NCBI RefSeq assembly: GCF_031177825.1
Contig: NZ_JAPSKE010000039.1
Span: 1 to 45,438, forward strand
Direction: 5' to 3'
DNA length: 45,438 bases
Origin: Paenibacillus sp.
GTDB lineage: Bacteria > Bacillota > Bacilli > Paenibacillales > YIM-B00363
Shown: one piece after another, positions 1 to 9,000 of the stretch
Layout: each line of letters starts with the position of its first letter
Position numbering within the stretch: the stretch's first letter is position 1
Notes under the pieces: generated by a model
Seen by the model: only the letters and a program-made list of their open reading frames with translations
The model's database searches: none
What the model was told of the DNA's origin: nothing
Made by a program: the position numbers and the translations under genes

Positions 1-35
1 AATATATCCATTTTTACAACCATCACAGACCACAA

Positions 36-97
36 AGAAAGCTAAGCAAGCTGACGCCAGTAGAGTACCGACGTCAGCTTGCAGCCTAGGGCTTTCT
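36..97 (-). terminator. Long imperfect hairpin, possible terminator of the secreted-protein gene
   Basis: A perfect 11-bp inner stem (46-56 paired with 72-82) and an outer 7-bp stem (36-42 with 91-97) form one imperfect hairpin about 70 bases after the stop codon of the gene ending at 166. Only a short mixed T-rich run follows on the minus strand, so efficient factor-independent termination is not certain. It could instead be a remnant of a small palindromic element. Confidence 0.4.
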
Positions 98-165
98 TCG
101 ATGTCCATTAAAATGGGGCTTGACCAGGGGATCCTCTCCCCTAACTACAGGCTTCTATATCATTG

Positions 166-2331
166 TTAATCCGAAATCGTAAACCACCGAATCGACTTCG
201 TAGCAATCAACTTCTTATACCCTGGTTTCACCTGATCGTAGATGTTCAGGGTATAGTTTTGCAGGTTGTCGAGTTGGTACATGAAGTTTTCGTCTACCTT
301 CGTCAATTCCATGCTATGCGTTCCAAGCATCAGCATGTCGGTTGTCGGCGCCTCGCCATTATCCGACTTGACCTTGCCATCATCCAATTTCAGTTCGTAA
401 GTTAAGCTGAACTTCGTCTTGGGATCTTGAATTTCTACAATGACCTTCCGATCCGTCGTGTTCGCTTCGACCGTGAAGTCACGTTCCAGCGTATAGTCGA
501 ATTCGAGTTGGACTTTGTTTTCCACAAAGTTAATTTGCGTACCGAATTTCTCGAAAGAGATTTTATAAGGATACACGTTGATCTCTTTAGTATCCTTCTT
601 AGGCTCCGTGATTTCTTTGGGTAGATCGAGCAGCACAGGATTGACGTATGCGCTCGTAACCGTTCCCGCTTCCCCATTCGTCGGTTGGGTTGTCGTTTCG
701 ACCGCCTCACCTAGTAACAGTTTAAGCCCCTTCAGGTCAACTTGATTCGGAATGCTCGCTTGGAACGAAACTAACGCTTTTCCGTTCGGAGCGATTTTCG
801 TATCCGGCTTGACAATCGTTGCCGGATATACGGCCCCGTCCGCCGTCTGGAATTGCCCGACGAAGGTCCCTGTTGGAGTATATCGCTTCTCTAGGTTCGT
901 AACGTCCACGACCGCGTTGACAAGCTTTGCCGAAGAGCTCCCGAACGTGTCCGTGGTCCGGACCGTAACGGCTGCGCGCTTCCCGATCGCTTCTACCGTG
1001 TGCTGCTTACCGACCGCGACCGACGGAATCGACATCAATTCCGAGCTATGCTGGAAGCGGAGAAGTTCCGTCGTTGTCGCTTCGGTGCCTTCGCCAGCCT
1101 TTTCCTCCAATGCTAAGGCGATCTTCTGGAAAGAATACGTATAAGGGACCTTGCTCACGAATTGTACGTTCATTTCGGAGCCCGGTGCAATCGTGAGTAC
1201 TTTATCGAATTGCACGAGTTCTGCGTCGGAGTCGACGACTTCATCCAATTTGTAGCTTCCTGCCAGGTTGGGAACAGGTAATGGAGTAGTCCCTTTATTT
1301 TTTATCGAGACATTGGATACGAGCAAATCCTGGTCTTCCCATGGAACCCGGGTTAAGTTCGTCAGAACGGCCGTATAAGTTCCATTTTCCGTAGAAAAGG
1401 TCTGCTCCGAACCGATCGAGACATCCTCTGCCGTCGTTGCTGGGAGGTCGTATGAAGCGAGTGGGAACGTGACTGCTCCCTTATCGTTCGTTACGGTTTG
1501 GGTTAATACCAACTGCCATCCTTCCCCGCCGGCTTCGACCGGTACTGCGCCTGTAAGGGTAAGTTCTTTCTTTTCCAAAGGATTGAAGACGGTTGTCTCT
1601 GTTACCGTGCTTTTTAACGGATAGAACAACCCCGACTTACTACGAAGCTGGAACTGCAGATTCATCCCCGTGATCGCTTGGGCGCCTGCATTCTCCATGA
1701 CGATCGTAATGTTCGGCAAGAAATTTTTATCGTTCTTCCCTGTCGCTACTCGTTTCACAGAAGTATTAAAGCTGCCTTTGTCCGAAACCACGGTATAAGA
1801 GCGATTCACCGGCACGCTTTTCGTGTATGTAGCCGGTATGTTAATCGTTCCGAGCAAACGCTCGAAGTTTGACTGGGAGAAATCCCAGGCGATCAGATTA
1901 AACTGAAGATCCGATAATTTCGTTGTTTTATTTACGATTGCGTAGAATCGATAATCTTGATGCGTCCCAGCTGCTACATTTTGTTGATCCTTGTTCTCGG
2001 AGACTAAGCTCACAGTAAAGTTAGTCCCACCCTTGGATTTCAACCGGACCCAATAATCGTTAAAATTAACCGAGCCCTGCGTGCTCTTGTTCGTTAAGCG
2101 CAACGTAAACGAGACGATCTTATTCGTAGTCTGTTCCAGTTCCTGAACGTTGAATACTTCAAAGTTCGCAGTGTTGGAAATATTGACCTTACCTAAAGAC
2201 GGTGCCGTGTATGGCGTCGTTTGAGCGGCTGCGGTTGGCGTGCTTCCGGCCGCATGTACTTGTCCAAAACTGACCGCTAATGCCATCACAGTTGCAAGGG
2301 CAACTGCCTTCTTCCGATATGCGTTCATCAT
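166..2331 (-). CDS. Secreted protein with repeated beta-rich modules (unknown function)
   Basis: A 721-residue protein with a clear signal peptide: MMNAYRKK, then a hydrophobic stretch, with a likely cleavage after VHA near residue 27. I do not recognise a named family. By eye, the mature part has about four successive modules of roughly 130-160 residues. Each begins with a short aromatic or valine strand motif, has an Asn-rich 'N..L..' strand in the middle, and ends with a strand following 'P....L' (around residues 48-160, 180-300, 305-420 and 440-560). A fifth C-terminal domain follows. There is no SLH domain, no LPxTG motif and no cysteine, so it is either released or held by other surface proteins. 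The start has an AGGAGGG Shine-Dalgarno sequence. The gene follows the S-layer gene directly, behind that gene's terminator, which suggests a cell-surface role. The base composition is more AT-rich than in the housekeeping genes of this window, as in the S-layer gene. Confidence 0.85.
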   Translation of the reverse strand: MMNAYRKKAVALATVMALAVSFGQVHAAGSTPTAAAQTTPYTAPSLGKVNISNTANFEVFNVQELEQTTNKIVSFTLRLTNKSTQGSVNFNDYWVRLKSKGGTNFTVSLVSENKDQQNVAAGTHQDYRFYAIVNKTTKLSDLQFNLIAWDFSQSNFERLLGTINIPATYTKSVPVNRSYTVVSDKGSFNTSVKRVATGKNDKNFLPNITIVMENAGAQAITGMNLQFQLRSKSGLFYPLKSTVTETTVFNPLEKKELTLTGAVPVEAGGEGWQLVLTQTVTNDKGAVTFPLASYDLPATTAEDVSIGSEQTFSTENGTYTAVLTNLTRVPWEDQDLLVSNVSIKNKGTTPLPVPNLAGSYKLDEVVDSDAELVQFDKVLTIAPGSEMNVQFVSKVPYTYSFQKIALALEEKAGEGTEATTTELLRFQHSSELMSIPSVAVGKQHTVEAIGKRAAVTVRTTDTFGSSSAKLVNAVVDVTNLEKRYTPTGTFVGQFQTADGAVYPATIVKPDTKIAPNGKALVSFQASIPNQVDLKGLKLLLGEAVETTTQPTNGEAGTVTSAYVNPVLLDLPKEITEPKKDTKEINVYPYKISFEKFGTQINFVENKVQLEFDYTLERDFTVEANTTDRKVIVEIQDPKTKFSLTYELKLDDGKVKSDNGEAPTTDMLMLGTHSMELTKVDENFMYQLDNLQNYTLNIYDQVKPGYKKLIATKSIRWFTISD

Positions 2332-2400
2332 GTAATCCCTCCTGCTACATTAAACGCAAATCGAGAACGAAAAGTTTCTAGAATTGATATTTTTCGGGTT

Positions 2401-2415
2401 GGTATAATTTATACC
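2401..2415. promoter_or_regulatory. Perfect inverted repeat upstream of the secreted-protein gene
   Basis: GGTATAATTTATACC is a 7-1-7 perfect inverted repeat lying between the S-layer gene terminator and the start of the downstream gene. Being AT-rich, it could supply a -10 element on either strand, or be an operator. No convincing -35 partner was found for the minus strand. Confidence 0.35.
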
Positions 2416-2426
2416 TTAAGGATAAC

Positions 2427-2455
2427 AATAAAAGAGGACCCCGAAGGGTCCTCTC
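2427..2455 (-). terminator. Intrinsic terminator of the S-layer gene
   Basis: On the minus strand a 9-bp perfect stem (2433-2441 with 2446-2454) closes a TTCG tetraloop and is followed by TTTTATTG. It lies 24 bases after the S-layer stop codon. This is a classic strong rho-independent terminator, as expected for a very highly expressed gene. Confidence 0.9.
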
Positions 2456-2478
2456 TTAGCAGACTACATTAAAGATGA

Positions 2479-5475
2479 TTACGGACGGCTTACGAGAACC
2501 GTTACCGACTTGCCGTTCGGTGCAGTTGCAGTGATTTCGAATTCTTTAACAGTTGTCGGGATAGCACCTACATCGATTGCGCCGGACTTAGGATCAACTG
2601 TCACAGCCCCTGTACCATTGACAACTTTGACTGTGTAACGGAGACCAAGGACAGAATCATACGTCGAGATTTCCGATTTAGCGTCGCTACCGGACTTGTT
2701 ATTGCTCTCGTATGCGATTCCGTATTGATCCGTCACCTTGATCTTCTCGAAGTAACCAATTGCGTTAACGATCGCTGCATCGAACGCCTTGCTCTTCTTG
2801 TCGGCTTCCAACTTCTCGACTACGATCTGATCAGCTTTAACCGTCACTTCTTGAGTAAGGTTAACGGTGTTGCCCTTGTTCGTGTAGACGATAGCAGTTA
2901 CCGTAGCCGTACCTGCTTTGTTACCAAGGACATATCCATCTTGTTTAGGAGGTGTGCCAACGTCAGGACCAGCCACTACGACCGACGGGTTCGAAGAGGA
3001 AATGTCCTTCACGAAGTTTTCCGGCAACTTCACTTCGTTACCTGCCGAATCCTTAGCGACTACTTCGATTTTCTTATCGAATTGGCTAGCGCCTACCGAG
3101 CCTTCGATCGGTGCATCAAGCTTGTCGATAGCAGCGTAGAGATCGCCGATCGTCTTAAGCGAGTACGTCAGGTCAGCGTCGCTCTTGATAGCTTCGAACG
3201 TGCGGGATACCGACGAGGAGTAGTTCGAGAAGTCGCCCGTGCTACCCTTCTTCTGAACCGTCGCCTTGATCGTCACTTTACCTTCGTCGCCTACGCTCGA
3301 TGTCACAGCGAAGCCTTTGTTGAACTCTTCGAATTGGCCATTCGTGAACGTGAAGGTCTTCTTGGTTGCAGTTGCGCCAGCATCAGCAGTAATGCCAGTG
3401 CCTTTCGGAGTAACATTTGCAACTGTAAGATCGCCGCTCGCCGTTACTTCTACAAATACGCGGTAGGACGACGTTTGACCGTTCGCACCTTCGATCGTTG
3501 CCGGAATGTTCTTAACTTCCTGACCATGCGCATCTTGCAGTTTCAGAACGAAGTCGTCACCTGCGCCCAAGATTGCCTTAGGAGTAAGATCATTGTCGAC
3601 TTTGAAGCTTTCCGGCGTTCTGAAGTCGGACACTGTGATATTCGTTTGAACGAACGTGTTCGTTTGTGCATTGTTGATTTGACCGGAAAGGAATACTTTA
3701 GTGTTTACTTGATTGTAAACCGGTCCAGTACCCGTGAATTTAACTTCCAGCTTACCCTTGTCCGTGCCCGTTTGAAGGACCTTCACAGTAGCGTTGCTTG
3801 GCGCCGTCAGGCTGAAGCGGTTATCCGCTGCGCTATCTGCGATTTCCTGTGCAGTCAATTGCTCGCCGTTAGCATCATATGCAATGATCGGAACAATGAC
3901 TTTGTCGTCGTTCGCTGCCAACGTAACACCGGAGACGTCGAACTCAAACTTCGTTGCAACTTTCGCTGCGCCGACCGAAACCGTTGCTGTCGCCGAAGAT
4001 GCGCCACCGTAGATGTTGACAGTGTACTCTCCGTTCTTATCCATCTTCGCAGTGACCTTCAGTTCCAACTTCGCATTGCCGTTGTCGTCGAACAACAATA
4101 CTTTGTCGTCAGCATTCTTGTTGAATTCAAACTTCTGGTCGAACGGTGTTACAACCGGGTTAATGTTCGTTACCACTTCCGGAGTTGCTCCGTCAAGTTG
4201 CGCTTTAACTAGCTTGTTGCCGTACTGATCATACAAAGTCAACGGAATCGTAGCGACGTCGTTAGCAACGCTCAACTTCTTCGTAGTTGTGTTGGAGTAT
4301 TTCACTTCTCCAGCTTCAACCTTCGACAGCAATGGAACTGTGCCGACTTTGAAGTTCTTCGAAACCGTTACCGTGCTTGCATTGTAATAAACCGTTACCG
4401 GAATCAAGCCGTTGCCTTGCGATACGCCGTCGCGCTTCGTATCAACCGGAAGCGTGAACGTGCCGTCGTCGTTCTTCGTCATCGTTACCGCCGTGCCGGA
4501 AACAAGTGCAGTGAAGTTCGATGGAGCAAGCGAAACCGCTTCTTCGTATTGGTTCTCTGCAACGAGTTCGATTGCTGCATGGTCGCTGTACGGAAGCGTA
4601 TCGTTCGAGTTCACGAAGTCGATCTTCGTTACCTTCTCGTCTTCAGCCGTGAAGGAAGCAACCGTAGTTCCTACTGCGGAGGAATCAAGACCGCCCAACG
4701 TTACCGAGTACTCGCCAGCCGTAATGCGCGTGCTGAGTTCCAACGTTGCGGACTTCTTATCTTCGCCCCAAACTGTCTTAGTAGTAACTGTCGATGCACC
4801 CTTCTTCAACGTCAACGTTGCTTTCGCCGTGTCAACTTCTTTATCCAAAGTTACTTGAACTTTGTATACGCCAGTTGCTTTAGCTTCTTTAACGCTTGCT
4901 ACGTCCGGTACGTTCGTTTGTGCGTATGCGGAGTAGCTAGCTTCTACCAAGATCGTACGGGAAGCCGGTGCAGTGTAGTCGTCTTGCTCAGGGATCAAGC
5001 CAGCTGCTACTGCTGCTGCAACGTAAGCTGCTGCCCATTCGTCTGCGCCTTCAACCGTAGCTTCTGCGTCGACTTCGATGTCGAGAGCTTCAACCATGAT
5101 CTTAGCAAGCTCTTGGACCGTTACGTTTGCGGACGGATCGAATACGCCGTTGCCGCGGCCTTCGAGTACGCCTGCTTCCGTAGCTGCGCCGATGAAACCA
5201 GCTGCCCACTCAGCGTCCTTCAGGTCGGTGTAGATCGATGCTGCTGCTGCGTCTTCTTCAAGACCGAGTACCATAGCAACGATCTTCGCTGCTTGCGCAC
5301 GAGTCATGTTCTCGTCGAGGTGAGCTTCGCCGTCCGGGAAGCCTTCGAAGATGCCTGCTTCAACAAGTGCGTCGTATTTCTCTTGTGCTGTTTGCGGTTC
5401 AGCAGCGAATGCTGTAGCGGAGAATGCAGAGAATGCTACGGATGCTGCGAGAAGCAAAGATAAACCTTTTTTCAT
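2479..5475 (-). CDS. Probable major S-layer protein with N-terminal SLH domains
   Basis: A 998-residue exported protein starting MKKGLSLLL, with a signal peptide ending at AFA-AEP. Residues of about 28-190 form an SLH trimer whose binding motifs read MTRAQ, then VTVQE and ASRTI. Only the first is canonical, a pattern also known in some Paenibacillus S-layer proteins. The remainder is a chain of Thr/Val/Asp-rich Ig-like modules with no cysteine, typical of a self-assembling S-layer subunit. The SLH trimer should bind pyruvylated wall polymer, and the csaB, tagA and tagO genes lie nearby. This start has a GAGGAGGAG site 11-12 bases upstream. A second, in-frame ATG with its own strong site lies 25 codons further upstream at 5550 and would give a longer signal peptide. 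The long leader and strong terminator support high expression. Calling it the main S-layer protein rather than a minor SLH protein is an inference. Confidence 0.88.
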   Translation of the reverse strand: MKKGLSLLLAASVAFSAFSATAFAAEPQTAQEKYDALVEAGIFEGFPDGEAHLDENMTRAQAAKIVAMVLGLEEDAAAASIYTDLKDAEWAAGFIGAATEAGVLEGRGNGVFDPSANVTVQELAKIMVEALDIEVDAEATVEGADEWAAAYVAAAVAAGLIPEQDDYTAPASRTILVEASYSAYAQTNVPDVASVKEAKATGVYKVQVTLDKEVDTAKATLTLKKGASTVTTKTVWGEDKKSATLELSTRITAGEYSVTLGGLDSSAVGTTVASFTAEDEKVTKIDFVNSNDTLPYSDHAAIELVAENQYEEAVSLAPSNFTALVSGTAVTMTKNDDGTFTLPVDTKRDGVSQGNGLIPVTVYYNASTVTVSKNFKVGTVPLLSKVEAGEVKYSNTTTKKLSVANDVATIPLTLYDQYGNKLVKAQLDGATPEVVTNINPVVTPFDQKFEFNKNADDKVLLFDDNGNAKLELKVTAKMDKNGEYTVNIYGGASSATATVSVGAAKVATKFEFDVSGVTLAANDDKVIVPIIAYDANGEQLTAQEIADSAADNRFSLTAPSNATVKVLQTGTDKGKLEVKFTGTGPVYNQVNTKVFLSGQINNAQTNTFVQTNITVSDFRTPESFKVDNDLTPKAILGAGDDFVLKLQDAHGQEVKNIPATIEGANGQTSSYRVFVEVTASGDLTVANVTPKGTGITADAGATATKKTFTFTNGQFEEFNKGFAVTSSVGDEGKVTIKATVQKKGSTGDFSNYSSSVSRTFEAIKSDADLTYSLKTIGDLYAAIDKLDAPIEGSVGASQFDKKIEVVAKDSAGNEVKLPENFVKDISSSNPSVVVAGPDVGTPPKQDGYVLGNKAGTATVTAIVYTNKGNTVNLTQEVTVKADQIVVEKLEADKKSKAFDAAIVNAIGYFEKIKVTDQYGIAYESNNKSGSDAKSEISTYDSVLGLRYTVKVVNGTGAVTVDPKSGAIDVGAIPTTVKEFEITATAPNGKSVTVLVSRP

Positions 5476-5486
5476 AACCTTTTTTT

Positions 5487-5496
5487 CTCCTCCTCG
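5487..5496 (-). promoter_or_regulatory. Second (proximal) ribosome-binding site of the S-layer gene
   Basis: The minus strand reads CGAGGAGGAG, 11-12 bases before the ATG at 5475, which directly precedes a standard signal peptide. It lies inside the reading frame opened by the upstream ATG at 5550. Confidence 0.75.
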
Positions 5497-5547
5497 AATA
5501 TCGTTCGGTGTGTGAGAATTTCTCTTAATTGTGTAGCTCTTATCCCT

Positions 5548-5569
5548 CATCGCCGATTCACCCCCTTTC
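5548..5569 (-). promoter_or_regulatory. First (distal) ribosome-binding site and in-frame ATG of the S-layer gene
   Basis: The minus strand carries AAAGGGGGTGA, seven bases before an ATG at 5548-5550. Translation from here runs in frame for 25 polar, basic codons into the normal start at 5475. The site is at least as good as the proximal one, so two nested products or translational coupling are possible. The Bacillus brevis 47 cell-wall-protein operon is known for tandem in-phase starts of this kind. Confidence 0.6.
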
Positions 5570-5586
5570 CAAGGTTGAGCGTTGAT

Positions 5587-5636
5587 TTCCTATTTAGGAA
5601 GTCTACAGCTTATTACTTGTTTGTACAAGCTGCAGA
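5587..5636 (-). promoter_or_regulatory. Structured leader of the S-layer mRNA
   Basis: Two adjacent hairpins lie in the untranslated leader. One has a 6-bp stem (5587-5592 with 5595-5600). The other has a 10-position stem with one mismatch (5602-5611 with 5627-5636). Leader hairpins are a known stabilising feature of abundant surface-protein mRNAs; that role here is inferred. Confidence 0.4.
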
Positions 5637-5681
5637 AACTAGTAAACCAACCAACTTGCTAGACACTAAAACCACTTTACA

Positions 5682-5710
5682 ATTATACATTGGTAGGCAA
5701 TAAGCGTAAA
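5682..5710 (-). promoter_or_regulatory. Candidate proximal sigma-A promoter of the S-layer gene
   Basis: On the minus strand TTTACG (5705-5710) and TATAAT (5682-5687) are separated by exactly 17 bases. Transcription would start near 5675, giving a leader of about 200 bases before the 5475 start. The -10 is perfect and the -35 matches at four of six positions. Confidence 0.6.
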
Positions 5711-5799
5711 GAGGATTTTGAGAAATTGTTCCAAACTCCAATTTCGCTTGTCGCTTTCTCCAATGTCCAGTGGCCTCTCGCCTCGGGTTCATCATATTA

Positions 5800-5860
5800 A
5801 ACGCAGGGTTTCGAAAAAAGTTGCGATCATTCGAAAACTTTTTTCTTTCTTCTCTGCGTT
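5800..5860. repeat. Nested palindrome upstream of the S-layer promoter
   Basis: An inner perfect 10-bp stem (5813-5822 with 5836-5845, containing runs of six A and six T) sits inside an outer perfect 7-bp stem (5800-5806 with 5854-5860). It lies between the terminator of the SLH/IPT gene and the proximal S-layer promoter, so it is either an extra terminator, an operator, or a leader hairpin of transcripts from the distal promoter. Confidence 0.5.
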
Positions 5861-5893
5861 GCAACCGCGTGTTGCTTGCCGGCTACGAAACTT

Positions 5894-5922
5894 AGTATAT
5901 CTTGATCTATCATTATCGTCTA
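5894..5922 (-). promoter_or_regulatory. Candidate distal promoter of the S-layer gene
   Basis: On the minus strand TAGACG (5917-5922) and TATACT (5894-5899) are 17 bases apart. This would give a second transcript with a leader of about 410 bases. Together with the proximal candidate it suggests tandem promoters. The -35 is imperfect. The rest of the 5551-6007 interval holds no gene that I can support. Confidence 0.4.
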
Positions 5923-5972
5923 TCACTAATGCTTTCCATCTTGCGTTGCAACTGCACCTGGCGAATCCAAAG

Positions 5973-6000
5973 AAAAGCCGCCCGGGACCGGGCGGCTTTT
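5973..6000 (-). terminator. Intrinsic terminator of the SLH/IPT gene
   Basis: A near-perfect 13-bp inverted repeat (AAAAGCCGCCCGG and its complement) with almost no loop lies just after the stop codon at 6008. The minus strand ends in CTTTTCTTT. The symmetric A/T flanks mean it could also stop plus-strand transcripts. Confidence 0.85.
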
Positions 6001-6007
6001 CGCGTGA

Positions 6008-9000
6008 TTACTTTGGAATTTTCTTATTCGATTTCATGACTCGGATCGCCACCGCGGCGGCCTCCGCGCGGGTGAACGTCGCCGTCGGATCGAAGCGATA
6101 CGTCGGTTTCTTTTGACCTTGGAGCATCACGTTCTCTTTGCCGAGAATAAACTCTTCGTCAAAAACCGCTTCGACGGCAGCCCTGGCGTACACATCGATG
6201 CCGTTTGCGTCGGTAAACTCCTTCTGAAGCGACTTGAGCGATTTCTCGCTGTCCGACTCCAGCTTCAAGTTCGCGGCCCGGGCGATCATGACCGAAGCGT
6301 CTTGTCTCGTGATCGCGCCGTCCGGTTGGAATCGTCCGCCGCCTGCGCCGCGCACGATGCCTGCCTTCGCAGCCGTCTCAATGTACTTATAATCGTACAG
6401 GCCATTAGCCAACGGATTGATGCGAAGCACGTCGGTAAACGTCGGGTTTTCCGTATAGGTCAACGGAATATCGAAAATCTTGACCAGCATCGTGGCGAAC
6501 TCGCCGCGAGTGATCGCATCGTTCGGCATGAAGCTTGTCGTCCCTTTGTTGATCATGACCCCTTTGGAATATAAGATGTCCAAGTCGTCCCGCGCCCATG
6601 CATGCGCAATAACGTCGTCATAGCTCTGATCCATGTACATGACCTGATAATAGCCGAACCGCTCGAGCGGCACCGTGATCGTGTTCTTGCCCGGGTCGAC
6701 GACCCCGCCGACATTGCGCCATCTCGGAGCGACGACGCCTCGATGATCTTCATAAATATCGTAGTGATATACGGTGACGTACTTCCAGCCTTCGTTCCGG
6801 ATGATCGGGTCGTACTTCAACGTTAATTGTCCCGGTTGCGACGGGATGACAAGATCCTTCAGGTTGCGATTGTAGAATTGAGTTCCTGCATATGGCAGTT
6901 CGCCGCTTCCCGTCAGCGCTTTGCGCATGTCCGTCTCGTTCGCCGCGATCGTGCCGGCGTCGATCCAATACAGCGGACTGATCGCATCGAATCGGCCCGT
7001 CGGCTCCATCAGCATGAGCCTTGCGTCGTTGACGATCGGGTTCGGATTTCCGATTTGCCCGTCGTTTGCGAACGGGAACTTATACTTATCTACGCGTCCG
7101 TCCGAGCCTGCGATCCCGAACAAGATTTGGCGCTCGTTCGAGATGAATTGATTGATCCCCGACGGATCGTTGCGGCGCAACACCGTACCTCTTGGGAACG
7201 ACAACTCCAGCTGCTTCTCGAAAGCCGAAATCTTGTTCTTGAGCAACGTCTTGTACTGCGCCCCTTCGATCGGCGTGTTGACGTTGAAGACGATAATACT
7301 GCCCTCTTCTTCCTCGTCCCCTCTTACGACGGTGAACTCGATTTCGTTTTTGCCGTTCTTTAAATCTCTTACTTCGTAGAAATAGTGCGTTTCAGCCAAT
7401 CGGGTGACCGGATCCACAACTTGTCTTGGCGTTGCCTGATTCTTTCCTACGAAGACTGCGTCTGCATTTTCAGCCTCCAACTCGATCTCAATGAAGTTTC
7501 CGTTAATGTTCGCTTGATCCTGACCTGCCGAATTTTTGGACAGCTTCGGACTAATGACCACATACGGCAGCGGCTCTCTCGTAATCGTGATCGTTCGAAC
7601 GACGACGATGTTCGACGAGTTCGTGATCGAAAATTCGAAAGTCGTATCCCCGATCGGGCTCAGCGCGATCGGAACCGTAAGGAACTGGCCCGCCTGCGGC
7701 GTGTTGATCCGCGAGAAATAGTTCGGGTTGCCCGTCGTCGGCTCCGCTTGATTGAAGCTGCCGCCGTATCTGCGGTCGTATAACGTAATCAACTGATTCG
7801 TTACAGGGTCTTTCTTCGTTACCGTCAACTTGATTTCTGTTGCGTTAGCGAATTGGCCTTCCAGTACGACGGAGGTTTCGCTAGTCGCGTAAGCATCCGG
7901 GTTCGCTTGGTTTTCGCTTTGGAAAAACTTCGGAACATCCCCGCTCTCTACCGGCTTAATCGCGATAAATTCCGGAGCGTTCGTGCTGAATTTGAAAATT
8001 TCGAACGTCGCCTGCGTAATCGGAACGGTCGAACCATTTTCGTAGATCAAAAACTTAATGACGTTCTTGCCTTCCTTCAAATCTCCCGACGTCGGGTGAT
8101 CGCTGCCCGGCCCGAACCAGAACGTGAACTTATCCGGATTCGTAGAATCCTTGAAATCGGTATTCCGGGACAGATTGAACGACACGTCGTTAATCAATAC
8201 TTCCACGCGCGTCTTCGCCGGATCCAGGTTCGGATCGGAGACGTTCACGAGACGCCCCTGCAAACATTGCGTCACATTCCCCGTACCCGTGGAACAAGCG
8301 ATCTCGCCGATGCTTTTAATCACCATGCCGTTATAAATATTGCTGACGATCACGTAAGGCGTGCTTGATACGTTCAATTGGTACGTCTTCTTCGCCGACA
8401 AGTTTTCTATGCCGCCTCGGCTAGGAATAAACGTCATCTCGTTGAACCCGCTCGGGAGCGACGGGATCGTGATCGTAAACTTCCGAAGTCCCGTCACCGG
8501 ATCGATGACGTACGTGTTGCTGCCTCCGGTCGGCGCCGAGCTTGGACGATACTCGCCGAGGTAATAGTTCACTCGGTCTGCATTCGTATTCGTGTACACG
8601 TAGAACTTCGCCGGAAGCTCCGTCACTTGGTTTTCGACGCCTTCCATCAGACGGATCGAAGCTCCCGCGTTGTCGATCGCCGCATGATCGATGTATGGAA
8701 GGCTTGCGTTCCAATAATAATACGTGAAGAGCGAGTTCGGTTGATTCTGATCCGATTCCGAGTTGTAGAAGCGGAACACCAAGTTCTGCTGTTGATCGGT
8801 GGGGATTTGAATTTCAGCCGAAAAGTCGTACACCATATACCGGTTCGCCTTCGACCAGGTTCCGTTCTCCCGCAGCGTCGCCGAAGAGGCGGACGTGACC
8901 GTGTACTTCATAGCGTTCCCGACCGCTTCGCCGTTGTACAACAGATTGACCGTGTAAGACCCCGGGGCCAAGCCCGACGGCGAGTCCAGCACGGCCGTCC

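Noticed and set aside
36..97. Possible end of an insertion sequence or attachment site
   Set aside because: There is a palindrome but no transposase, no target duplication and no integrase in the window; a terminator-like hairpin is the simpler reading.
2725..5463. Long open frames on the plus strand across the S-layer gene (up to 495 codons)
   Set aside because: They are antisense to a clear signal-peptide and SLH coding gene, have odd composition (rich in Arg, Cys, Val) and no ribosome-binding sites.
5613..5864. Open frame of 83 codons on the minus strand in the S-layer leader
   Set aside because: No ribosome-binding site, no recognisable domain, and it overlaps promoter elements and palindromes; more likely leader or intergenic sequence.
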